Source: JARRQB01 sp965368585
GTDB taxonomy: Bacteria > Pseudomonadota > Gammaproteobacteria > Chromatiales > Chromatiaceae
Assembly (NCBI GenBank): GCA_965368585.1
Contig: CBDUNM010000109.1
Coordinates: forward strand, 1-17,869
DNA length: 17,869 nucleotides
Reading direction: 5' to 3'
Every line of letters begins with the position of its first letter. Position 1 is the first letter of the stretch. Under the pieces are notes generated by a model that was not told the origin of the DNA, ran no database searches, and saw nothing but the letters and a program-made list of their open reading frames with translations. Positions 1 to 6,625 of this stretch are shown piece after piece. A program made the translations under genes and the position numbers.

Positions 1-372
1 CTCAAGACGAACGGCGGCGGCGCATTGGTACAGCTCAACTCGATCGCATCAATGAAAAACTTCGCGGATTTCGCCACCTACTCCGCATCGAAGGCGGCGT
101 CGTACTCAATCACTCAAGCCTTGCGCGACACATTACAGGCGCAGGGCACGCGGGTGGTCAGCGTGCACCCAGGTCCTATCGCAACCGACATGGCAAACAG
201 TGCCGGCCTCGGTGACGTCGCCGAGCCTCCCGAACTCGTTTCGCAGGCTATCATTGCTGCATTGGAGTCCGGTGATTTCCACGCTTTTCCCGACACGTTG
301 GCCAGGCGGGTCGGTGCTGCCTATCGGGATTTCGCCACCAACATCGTGGATGCCAACCTGATGGAAGGGTGA
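1..372 (+). CDS. Short-chain dehydrogenase/reductase, C-terminal part (5' end outside window)
   Basis: The reading frame is open from base 1, so the N-terminal Rossmann nucleotide-binding part lies upstream of the window. The visible 123 codons hold the SDR catalytic region: the catalytic Ser in 'LNSIAS', then 'YSASK', with the catalytic Tyr codon at 79-81 and Lys at 91-93. 'VHPGPIATDM' follows, which is typical of classical SDRs of about 230-250 residues. Family knowledge predicts an NAD(P)-dependent oxidoreductase; the substrate cannot be read from this fragment. It ends 28 bases before the haloacid dehalogenase gene on the same strand, so it is probably the upstream member of the same operon. 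A possible role on a hydroxy- or oxo-acid product of dehalogenation is speculation. Confidence 0.88.
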   Translation, partial: LKTNGGGALVQLNSIASMKNFADFATYSASKAASYSITQALRDTLQAQGTRVVSVHPGPIATDMANSAGLGDVAEPPELVSQAIIAALESGDFHAFPDTLARRVGAAYRDFATNIVDANLMEG

Positions 373-400
373 GCAATCACATGCGAAAAGGGAGACGATG

Positions 401-1066
401 ATGCCAACAATACTTGCGTTCGACGTGTACGGCACCTTGATCGACACACACGGTGTCGTGGCCAGGTTGAGGGAGTTTGTCGGCGACAAGGCGGAGGAAT
501 TTTCTCGTGTTTGGCGCGAGAAGCAGCTGGAATATTCCTTCCGTCGTGGTTTGATGCGTAGCTACGAGACTTTCGGTGTCTGCACCAGTCAGGCGCTGGA
601 TTACACGAGTACCTATCTCGACGCCGGGCTTACCACAGACCAGAAAGCGGCGCTCTTGGCCGCGTACCGCGGCCTGCCGGCGTTTGATGATGTGAAAGAG
701 CCGTTGACGGGCCTGAAATCCGACGGACACTTGCTTTACGCATTCTCCAACGGTACGGCTGACGTCGTGGAAACACTGCTCCTCACCGCAGGTATCCGCA
801 ATCTCTTCGACGGTGTAGTCAGCGTCGATGATCGGCAGACATTCAAACCGAATCCTGACGTTTATGAACACATGTTGAATACGACCGGAGCATCGTCCGG
901 CGACGCTTGGCTGATATCCAGCAATCCGTTCGATGTAATCGGTGCGATCTCGTTTGGTCTGCGCAGTGCCTGGTTGCGGCGATCAAGCAAATCGGTATTC
1001 GATCCCTGGGGTATCGAGCCGACGCTCACCATCACGAGTCTTCGTGAGTTCGGGCGTTTGTTATGA
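401..1066 (+). CDS. Haloacid dehalogenase, type II (L-2-haloacid dehalogenase)
   Basis: This is a HAD-superfamily protein of 221 residues, the usual length for L-2-haloacid dehalogenases, which hydrolyse L-2-haloalkanoates to D-2-hydroxyacids in the cytoplasm. From M1 at 401 the key residues are the nucleophile D8 in 'FDVYGTL', T12, R39 in 'WREKQLEY', S116-N117 in 'FSNGT', K149 and Y155 in 'KPNPDVYE', and S173, N175 and D178 in 'SSNPFD'. These match, at a constant offset of two, the catalytic set I recall for L-DEX YL (D10, T14, R41, S118, K151, Y157, S175, N177, D180). The SSNxxD motif separates dehalogenases from HAD phosphatases. Two ATGs are adjacent (398, 401). GGGAG at 390-394 is 6 bases from 401 but only 3 from 398, so I prefer 401. 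The stop overlaps an ATG at 1063 (ATGA), consistent with coupling to the next gene. The natural substrate is unknown. Confidence 0.93.
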   Translation: MPTILAFDVYGTLIDTHGVVARLREFVGDKAEEFSRVWREKQLEYSFRRGLMRSYETFGVCTSQALDYTSTYLDAGLTTDQKAALLAAYRGLPAFDDVKEPLTGLKSDGHLLYAFSNGTADVVETLLLTAGIRNLFDGVVSVDDRQTFKPNPDVYEHMLNTTGASSGDAWLISSNPFDVIGAISFGLRSAWLRRSSKSVFDPWGIEPTLTITSLREFGRLL

Positions 1067-1092
1067 ACGTCCCGGACAGCAGGAACCCAACC

Positions 1093-1926
1093 ATGGCCAA
1101 AGACACCCTGCCGGCGATAGGTGAAAGTGAAGCCAGCGGTGAGATTGCCGAACTCTACGCCGACATTCGCGCGACTCTGAACGTTTCCGCCATCAACTAT
1201 GTCTGGCGGCACATCGCCACCATTGACGGCGGCCTGCGCTGGGCCTGGGACGCGGCCAAGCCGATGTTTGTCTCCGGTCGGGTGGAGAGCGAATGTGAAC
1301 ACCTGCAGGCGCAGTTGTCGTATCCGGAACTGCCCGCTTTGAGCGACGCGACGTTGTCTCTTGCGGGCGTCGGCCGCGATGGCCGCGACATGATCACCGC
1401 CATTCTCGATACCTACAACCGTGGCAATTTGCTGAATATGGTTTCCTTGTCGGCGCTGATCGCCGAACCCGTCACGCCGCCCGCCGGGGACCGTCCGCGG
1501 GCCGACCTCCCGTTCTCGGCGACGCCCCTGCCGCCGATTCCAGAGATCGCCGACCTATCCAGTGATGTCAGTGACCAAGTGCAGGCTCTCAACGACCTCG
1601 GCGCCAAGCCTGGGCCAAACCGCGTGGTGGCCAGTATCTACAAGCACATCGCCTTGTGGCCCGGCTACCTCTCGCTAAGCTGGGTACAACTGGCTGCGAT
1701 GCATGCCGACGGCTCGCTGCTGCAACTGATCGAGGACACCCAGCAGAAGGCCCGGCTGCATGCCGCTCATCTTGCCGCTGAACTCGGACCGCGCCCGCCC
1801 GGCCCGGTAGGGGATCGAGTGCGCAGCACCGTCTTTGAGTTCACCGATACGGTGATCGCCCGCATGATCCCCATCGGCCAGATGCTGCGCCAGTCGCTGC
1901 AAGTCGATCGCATCCCGCGTTCGTAG
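1093..1926 (+). CDS. DehI-family (group I haloacid dehalogenase fold) protein
   Basis: The protein resembles group I haloacid dehalogenase DehI of Pseudomonas putida (named 'halocarboxylic acid dehydrogenase DehI' in databases). It has the N-terminal 'EASGEIAELYADIRATL' block, 'YNRGNLLNMV', and a second half-repeat with 'SIYKHIALWPGYLSLSW', as expected for this internally duplicated all-helical fold. The 'RGN' Asn aligns with the active-site N114 of DehI. The stretch that should hold the water-activating D189 reads 'PGPNRVVASIYKH' with no Asp, so enzymatic dehalogenation is uncertain. I chose ATG 1093 because AGGA at 1081-1084 sits 8 bases upstream and because it aligns the N-terminus with DehI. 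The alternative ATG 1063 overlaps the preceding stop but has a poor ribosome site. The gene lies directly behind a type II haloacid dehalogenase, suggesting a shared role with halogenated acids or a related substrate. Confidence 0.82.
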   Translation: MAKDTLPAIGESEASGEIAELYADIRATLNVSAINYVWRHIATIDGGLRWAWDAAKPMFVSGRVESECEHLQAQLSYPELPALSDATLSLAGVGRDGRDMITAILDTYNRGNLLNMVSLSALIAEPVTPPAGDRPRADLPFSATPLPPIPEIADLSSDVSDQVQALNDLGAKPGPNRVVASIYKHIALWPGYLSLSWVQLAAMHADGSLLQLIEDTQQKARLHAAHLAAELGPRPPGPVGDRVRSTVFEFTDTVIARMIPIGQMLRQSLQVDRIPRS

Positions 1927-1989
1927 CCCGAGGGCTCAGCACCCGCCATCGGTCAAAAAATTCCTTGAACAAAGTCTACTCATCGGCGC

Positions 1990-2376
1990 CGGTCGTCATT
2001 CTGCCGTTCGCGGGCATTCTTGCCACACGCCGATGCGCAGAACCGGGTCCAGCACCAGTGTCGGAAATCTCATCGCCGGCATGCTGATCGGCCCCCACGC
2101 GCTTGGACTCATCCACGAGAGTGCGACTGCACATCTCCTTGTCGAACTCGGTGTTGTATTGTTGCTTTTCGACATCTGGCTGCGATTCGCGCTATCGCGT
2201 ATCCGGAACACCGGGCTAGGTGCAACGGGGCTCTGCTTGCCCAGGGCAGCAGGTCGGTTTTCGTTATCGTTGCCATGCCGACGGTACGGGAGGCACTGGG
2301 TGAAGGCGCGGTCGGCGTGGTGAAAATGGGCATCGCCGCCGGCATCGTGCCGACGCCGGCCCTGACGGATCTCGGC
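1990..2376 (+). pseudogene. Remnant of a Kef-type monovalent cation:proton antiporter (CPA2 family)
   Basis: Pieces of one membrane antiporter lie in order but in different frames. 1993-2028 reads 'VVILPFAGILAT', like the first membrane helix. 2033-2203, another frame, gives 'GNLIAGMLIGPHALGLI' and 'LLVELGVVLLLFDIWLRF', matching the 'LGYLIAGxLIGPxxLGLI' and 'ELGVVLLLFxIGLE' blocks of KefB/KefC. 2230-2376, a third frame, gives 'ALLAQGSRSVFVIVAMP' and 'GIAAGIVPTPALTDLG', matching 'ALLLAQGGEFAFVL' and the later 'TPAL' helix. In intact proteins about 200 residues separate the second and third blocks; here about 30 bases do. It therefore has frameshifts, a large internal deletion and no C-terminal part. 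No functional product is expected. The same region has short open frames on both strands that I regard as chance. Confidence 0.72.
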
Positions 2377-2416
2377 TGTCCGTATTGCGCCAGAATCCGG
2401 CACGGCGAATCCCCAT

Positions 2417-4270
2417 CTACTCACAACCCGAACGACAACTTCCCTGTCCATCAAACGCCATTGTCTGTCCGCTCAGCGGGATATGCACCGGCATTTCACA
2501 TGCCTGCATAAATCGCTCGGTTCTAGTTCCTGGAAGGAGCTTGCCGTTTTTGGTCGCCTGTTCGTTTGCATGTGACGCGATAACCGCCTTGGGAACGATC
2601 AGTTTGTTGACCACATAGGCCGCTTCTTGCGGCCCGGTTGTGAATGTATCGCCAATATTCATGACGGCCAGCTGCACGCCGTAGTGATTCTTAACGACGG
2701 TTTCCTGTTCGGCAGTGATCCCGGTGTCTCCGGAAAGATAAACCTTCAGCCCGTTCGAAAATTTCAAGACATAGCCGGTGGGTGGCCCGGCATAGCCGGT
2801 AAGGCCCGCTTGATTGAGCAGAGCGCCCAGCTCACCGCCAATCATGCTGCCGGCAATGCCGTTGGAATGCACCGCAGGTACCGTGGTCAATGAAACGCCG
2901 TTGATCTTTATCGATGCACCAAAACGCACCAGCTGCGATTGCTCGGTACTACCGCCCAATGCCTCGAACTTTGCTGCGAAGAACTTCGGCATTTCGCTGC
3001 CGGTGACGATCGTGGCACGTTTCGCCAAGGCAATATCAACGCTGTTGGTGTTGGGCAGGGATTGCACCGACATTTCCGGTGCAGCGCACTCACCCGCGTT
3101 AACCGTGGGCACATGTCGATCGCCGACATGATCACCGTGCATGTGGCTGACCAAAATGACATCGATGTTCCCAAGACGCGGATCGTCCGGCCCGGCGACG
3201 GTTCGGCCCGCATCGTACAGCAGGCGCGTGCCATCCGGATCTTCTAAAATCAATGCTCGATCATATCGACAGAATTCGCCATCGTGGCTGCCAAGCGGCG
3301 TGATCTTTACAACTTCATCCGAATCGGACATCAATCCGATCTCTCTGTAGTACTTTGCAGCGCCGGGATGCAACCGTTGCGCCGGCGCATACTTCACCGT
3401 ATTGACCGCTTGCGTGTAGCGACCTTGCGGTAAGCGGTGAACCAGGGCTTCATGGCCGCGGTGAATTGCGCGCGCCAGTCGATAAGCCGTTTCATCATCG
3501 AGATCCGGACTCACCAGGATCAATGACCACAGGCCAACGGAGTGTACATCCTTCTCCTGGCCTTTATAGGTGCCGGCTGGCACCGTCATTTTCTGTAAAT
3601 GCGGGTGTTTCTCGAGAATTTGCAGTATCTGTTCTTGCGATGGCGCAATGAATCTGCCACCTGCCGGTCCATTGGCAACTTCCACGAAGCCGGGCCAACC
3701 GATACCCGCGCCCCACAACGCAGCAGCCTTGCCTTCGAGTACCAAATTCGGCCCTTCCGCGGCCTTTTCCAAAATTATCTGCTGGAATTCCTTGTCCGGT
3801 TCGAGGCCTAGGCCGTCTAGCACATCCTTCACCAATATCCGCAATCCAGACGCTTTGGTGCCGAAGGCAATCGGCTGACCCCGTAAGTCGTCAATGCTTT
3901 CGTATTCGGAATCACCGCGTACGACAAACATCCCGGGATTCGGATACATCACCGACAATATCTTCAGATTTGCCGCCGGGCGGCCAACACCGTCCAGTGC
4001 CACGCGTGCGGCGTTTCCTTCAACCTGGCCAACATCGACTGCGCCTGATTCCAACAATTCCAGATTCTGCCGGCTACCCTTGGTAGCGAGTGTTTCGACA
4101 TTGAGTTGGTTGTCCGTGGCATTGATCACCTCGGCCATGTTTTCGCCGAACAATTGAAAACCGCCGCCTTTGGTGGCGGTCGCCCATCTGATAGTGGTCT
4201 TATCAGTGGCCAAAACCAGTGGAGCGGTTGTCAGCGTCAGCAACAAGCATACGACTTGAGTAGGTTTCAT
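2417..4270 (-). CDS. Exported TAXI-type solute-binding domain fused to a metallo-beta-lactamase-fold hydrolase
   Basis: This is a two-domain, 617-residue protein. Residues 1-21 form a Sec signal peptide ending 'APLVLA'. Residues about 25-315 are a TAXI-family TRAP solute-binding protein: 'IRWATATKGGGFQLFGENMA', 'ALWGAGIGWPGF', and the usual closing 'HPGAAKYYREIGL' at 301-313. Residues about 320-610 are a metallo-beta-lactamase-fold hydrolase: 'ITPLGSHDGEFCRYDRALIL', the metal motif HMHGDH at 376-381 (H376, H378, D380, H381), H468 in 'PAVHSN', D515 in 'LSGDTG', and H567 in 'ASHANE'. A metal centre therefore looks complete, and both domains should be periplasmic. TAXI proteins normally bind small acids for TRAP permeases, but no permease genes occur here, so it may be an orphan binding or hydrolytic protein. 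The start at 4270 is followed at once by a clear signal peptide; its ribosome site is weak (GTGGATG). Substrate is unknown. Confidence 0.86.
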   Translation of the reverse strand: MKPTQVVCLLLTLTTAPLVLATDKTTIRWATATKGGGFQLFGENMAEVINATDNQLNVETLATKGSRQNLELLESGAVDVGQVEGNAARVALDGVGRPAANLKILSVMYPNPGMFVVRGDSEYESIDDLRGQPIAFGTKASGLRILVKDVLDGLGLEPDKEFQQIILEKAAEGPNLVLEGKAAALWGAGIGWPGFVEVANGPAGGRFIAPSQEQILQILEKHPHLQKMTVPAGTYKGQEKDVHSVGLWSLILVSPDLDDETAYRLARAIHRGHEALVHRLPQGRYTQAVNTVKYAPAQRLHPGAAKYYREIGLMSDSDEVVKITPLGSHDGEFCRYDRALILEDPDGTRLLYDAGRTVAGPDDPRLGNIDVILVSHMHGDHVGDRHVPTVNAGECAAPEMSVQSLPNTNSVDIALAKRATIVTGSEMPKFFAAKFEALGGSTEQSQLVRFGASIKINGVSLTTVPAVHSNGIAGSMIGGELGALLNQAGLTGYAGPPTGYVLKFSNGLKVYLSGDTGITAEQETVVKNHYGVQLAVMNIGDTFTTGPQEAAYVVNKLIVPKAVIASHANEQATKNGKLLPGTRTERFMQACEMPVHIPLSGQTMAFDGQGSCRSGCE

Positions 4271-4670
4271 CGATCACGCATCCACATGCCATTGGGAACA
4301 TAGCTGTCCATCAAGGTTAATGATACTAGAGTCCAGGTCGGTACCTTTAAACATGCAGAAATTACGGGTGAACGCACGCCGGGTGAGCGTCCTCGCCGAA
4401 CCTGCGCATGGGGCGGCGGCTCGAGGGGGCGTCTTCGTTGCATACCCCGAGCACTTTGCCTTGCTCGTCAAACGAGACGACGAACGAAGCGCGCTCTAAC
4501 CTAAAGTCATTTCATCGGGGGTAGCGTCGATAACGCCAACCTCAATGACTCCCAAAGTCGCTGTGTCCGGGAGTGATCAACCAAAAGCGCCGCCGCCAGC
4601 GAAACCCGGCGACACGCGAAGTGCTCACGGGAACTCCAGACAGTCTGACTGAGCGCCAATTACCAGGACC

Positions 4671-4826
4671 ATCACAAACAAAGCCTCACGCTGCAGTGCC
4701 CCCTGCCGGGTAAAGCTTTCAGTGACCCGCCGTGAACACATCCCGGTAGGCTCGGCTGCTGCTTCCCCGCAGCAAACGGTCACTTAAACCTTCACCCGAC
4801 ATGAGGCACAAACTGATGCATTTCTT
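4671..4826 (+). repeat. Dispersed inverted-repeat element, copy A
   Basis: This is a compact copy of about 155 bases of an element also seen at 10685-10835, 14480-14900 and 17848-17869. Left end 'AAAGCCTCACG' (4679-4689), then 'GCCGGGTAAAGCTTTCAGTG', 'CATCCCGGTAGGCTCGGCTG', a small hairpin 'GCTGCTGC...GCAGCA', then 'TTAAACCTTCACCCGACATG' and a right end finishing 'GCATTTCTT'. 'CCGGGTAAAG' can pair with 'CTTCACCCG', so the element can fold into a long imperfect hairpin. The outer right arm here reads GAGGCACA rather than GAGGCTTT, so the terminal pairing is degraded. It encodes nothing recognisable. A MITE- or REP-like nature is inference. Confidence 0.75.
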
Positions 4827-4827
4827 T

Positions 4828-4861
4828 ATGAGCGCGTAGCCATCATGAGCGCATAGCCATC
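4828..4861 (+). repeat. 17-bp tandem duplication
   Basis: Two adjacent copies, ATGAGCGCGTAGCCATC (4828-4844) and ATGAGCGCATAGCCATC (4845-4861), differ by one base. They lie just outside the right end of repeat copy A and about 100 bases upstream of the YdjM-like gene. It could be a slippage duplication or a pair of direct-repeat operator half-sites; nothing in the sequence decides between these. Confidence 0.7.
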
Positions 4862-4967
4862 GAAAAATGCAGGTTTCCGCTTTCGCTCGTGATTGTAGAC
4901 TGCGCATACACATGGCCGCGAAAATGGCTGTGCGCGCGAAAGATGCCAACCGGAAGGGAGAGATCGA

Positions 4968-6035
4968 TTGGATTCCATCACTCAGGCCGCCCTGGGTGCC
5001 GCAGTCGGAGCAGCAACCATGGGCCGCACGCGCCCCGTCTGGCAGGCGGCGCTTGCCGGCGCCCTCATAGGCACCCTGCCGGATCTGGACGTCTTCATCG
5101 ACGAGGGCGATCCGATACGCAACATGGTGCTGCACCGTGCTGAGACGCACGCGCTGTTCTGGCAGGCGCTTGCTGCACCCGTGATCGCCGGCGCGCTGAC
5201 GTTGGCGACGCGCACCGGCAGGCTGTTTGCCCGCTGGTGGCTGATGGTGATGCTTGGCCTGTTCACCCATTCGCTGCTCGATGCAACGACCATTTATGGC
5301 ACCCGGCTCGGGCTGCCTTTCAGTGACCAGCCTTTCGGCCTGGGCAGCCTGTTCATTATCGATCCGTTGTATACACTGCCACTGCTGCTGGGATTGGCAT
5401 TGACCCTGCTGCTGCGTTCACCGGCACGGCTGCGCTGGAACACGGCCGGACTGACGCTATCCACCCTCTATGCACTCTGGTCGATTGGTGCCCAGGCGCA
5501 TGTCCTGGACCGGGTCCGCGCGATGCCCGAAGCGCAAGGACTGCCGCCGGAGCGGATTCTGGTTACCCCGACGCCGTTCAACACCATCTTATGGCGCGTG
5601 GTACTGGTGCACGAGGACCACTACCAGGAGGGGTTCCACTCGCTGCTCGACCCGATTCGGGGGTCGTCGCAGGGAATCCGGTTCGACCGCCACGACCGCC
5701 GCGGTGACCTCGATCGGCGCACCAGGAGCTTCGCGGATGCCAACCTGATCCGCGCCTTCTCCAAGGGCTTTTACAGCCTTGCCGACGACGGTCGGTACAT
5801 TCGGATCACCGACCTGCGCATGGGCCAGCACCCTTATTTCGTCTTCGCCTTCGCCTTCGCGGAGCACCACAGTGAGCCGCTGGTTCCGATCACCCCTCGG
5901 CGCATCAGCAACCGCATGCCGTTCGAGCCAGGGATCGTCTGGCTGTGGAACCGCCTGCGCGGCGAGGATATCCCGGCGCCGGGTCGCGCCCCCGGACCGA
6001 TCAATATTTCACCGAGCAGCCGTATGGGCGAGTGA
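4968..6035 (+). CDS. YdjM-like membrane-bound metal-dependent hydrolase
   Basis: The start 'MDSITQAALGAAVG' is the hallmark of the YdjM/YbcI-like family of inner-membrane proteins described as putative metal-dependent hydrolases. The expected polar residues follow: D39 and D41 in 'LPDLD', H56, E59 and H61 in 'LHRAETH', and 'FTHSLLDATTIYGT'. Hydrophobic stretches around residues 25-40, 63-80, 90-105, 130-150 and 160-175 make the N-terminal half a multi-pass membrane domain. The C-terminal half, from about residue 185, is soluble and less conserved. The length of 355 residues is normal for the long subfamily. I chose TTG at 4968 because AAGGGAGAG at 4954-4962 sits just upstream (GGAG 7 bases away) and the conserved N-terminus begins exactly there. 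Its 3' end overlaps the oppositely oriented redoxin gene by 35 bases. Substrate and physiological role are unknown. Confidence 0.87.
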   Translation: MDSITQAALGAAVGAATMGRTRPVWQAALAGALIGTLPDLDVFIDEGDPIRNMVLHRAETHALFWQALAAPVIAGALTLATRTGRLFARWWLMVMLGLFTHSLLDATTIYGTRLGLPFSDQPFGLGSLFIIDPLYTLPLLLGLALTLLLRSPARLRWNTAGLTLSTLYALWSIGAQAHVLDRVRAMPEAQGLPPERILVTPTPFNTILWRVVLVHEDHYQEGFHSLLDPIRGSSQGIRFDRHDRRGDLDRRTRSFADANLIRAFSKGFYSLADDGRYIRITDLRMGQHPYFVFAFAFAEHHSEPLVPITPRRISNRMPFEPGIVWLWNRLRGEDIPAPGRAPGPINISPSSRMGE

Positions 6036-6600
6036 CGCTCGCGGCTACCGGCTCACCGTTCATCATCTGGGCCAGTGCCACCGGGACATACTGGGTCGCG
6101 TTCGCGATATCTGCCGGGTTGGCCGAGGCGATGTTGTCGATTCCGCCCATGTAGGCGAGTTTGCCGTCGGCGTCGATGATGTACATATGCGGCGTGGTTT
6201 TGGCGTCGTATAGGCGGCCGATGGCACCCTGGTCGTCGAGGATCACGGCGCTCGGCACCGCATTGCGCTGGGCGGTCAAGGCATCGGCTTGGGCGGGCGT
6301 GACGTGTCCCTGCTTGCCGGGTGCGGACGATATGATCGAAAGCCACACTGCGCCCTGTTCGGTGGCGGCCTGCTGCTGTTGTTGCATGTTACCGCTGTTG
6401 TAGTGCTTGCGCACGTATGGACAGTCGTGGTTCGTCCATTCGAGGATCACCGGTTTGCCGCGGAAGTCGCTCAGCGCCAGGCGCTTGCCGCTGGTGTCGA
6501 TACCGGTGAACCCGGGTGCCGGTTTACCGATCTGCAGGGCGGCGCCGGCGGTGGTTGCCAGGACCAGCAGCAGCGTGGTCAAAACGGGTTTCATCAACAT
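6001..6600 (-). CDS. Exported peroxiredoxin-like (AhpC/TSA, thioredoxin-fold) protein
   Basis: From M1 at 6600 this is a 199-residue thioredoxin-fold protein with a signal peptide ('KPVLTTLLLVLATTAGAA'), so probably periplasmic. The active-site region is 'LEWTNHDCPYVRKHY', with one Cys (C60) where classical thioredoxins have CxxC. A second Cys, C195, is in the C-terminal 'YGCSVKY'. Related exported redoxins share both motifs, suggesting an atypical two-Cys mechanism that joins the nucleophile to the C-terminus; that mechanism is inference. I chose ATG 6600 because AAGGA lies upstream at normal spacing and the signal peptide begins there; an upstream ATG at 6639 would add 13 residues and overlap dsbD. 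The gene follows dsbD on the same strand with 25 bases between them, so DsbD is a likely electron donor. Confidence 0.85.
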   Translation of the reverse strand: MLMKPVLTTLLLVLATTAGAALQIGKPAPGFTGIDTSGKRLALSDFRGKPVILEWTNHDCPYVRKHYNSGNMQQQQQAATEQGAVWLSIISSAPGKQGHVTPAQADALTAQRNAVPSAVILDDQGAIGRLYDAKTTPHMYIIDADGKLAYMGGIDNIASANPADIANATQYVPVALAQMMNGEPVAASVTRPYGCSVKY

Positions 6601-6625
6601 ATCAATCGTTCCTTTCCAATGAGTT

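Larger units (their letters stand above)
4271..4967. other. Intergenic region, about 700 bases, no intact gene
   Basis: This space lies between the divergent TAXI-MBL gene and the YdjM-like gene. It should hold both promoters, but I see no convincing -35/-10 pair. It contains one copy of the dispersed inverted-repeat element (4671-4826) and a 17-bp tandem duplication (4828-4861). On the minus strand, 4497 down to 4362 reads like the tail of a small protein ('SFVVSFDEQGKVLGVCNED') with no start codon or ribosome site. I treat it as a possible decayed fragment, not a gene. Other short open frames look like chance. Confidence 0.6.

Noticed and set aside
1925..1936. Small inverted repeat AGCCC/GGGCT at the end of the DehI-like gene
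   Set aside because: A 5-bp stem with a 2-base loop and no T-run is too weak to call a terminator.
4671..4826. Possible cyclic-di-GMP (GEMM) riboswitch, because of AAAGCCTC and GTAGGC strings in the repeat
   Set aside because: The order and spacing of the conserved GEMM blocks are not reproduced, the copies are in both orientations relative to genes, and they are not consistently in 5' leaders.
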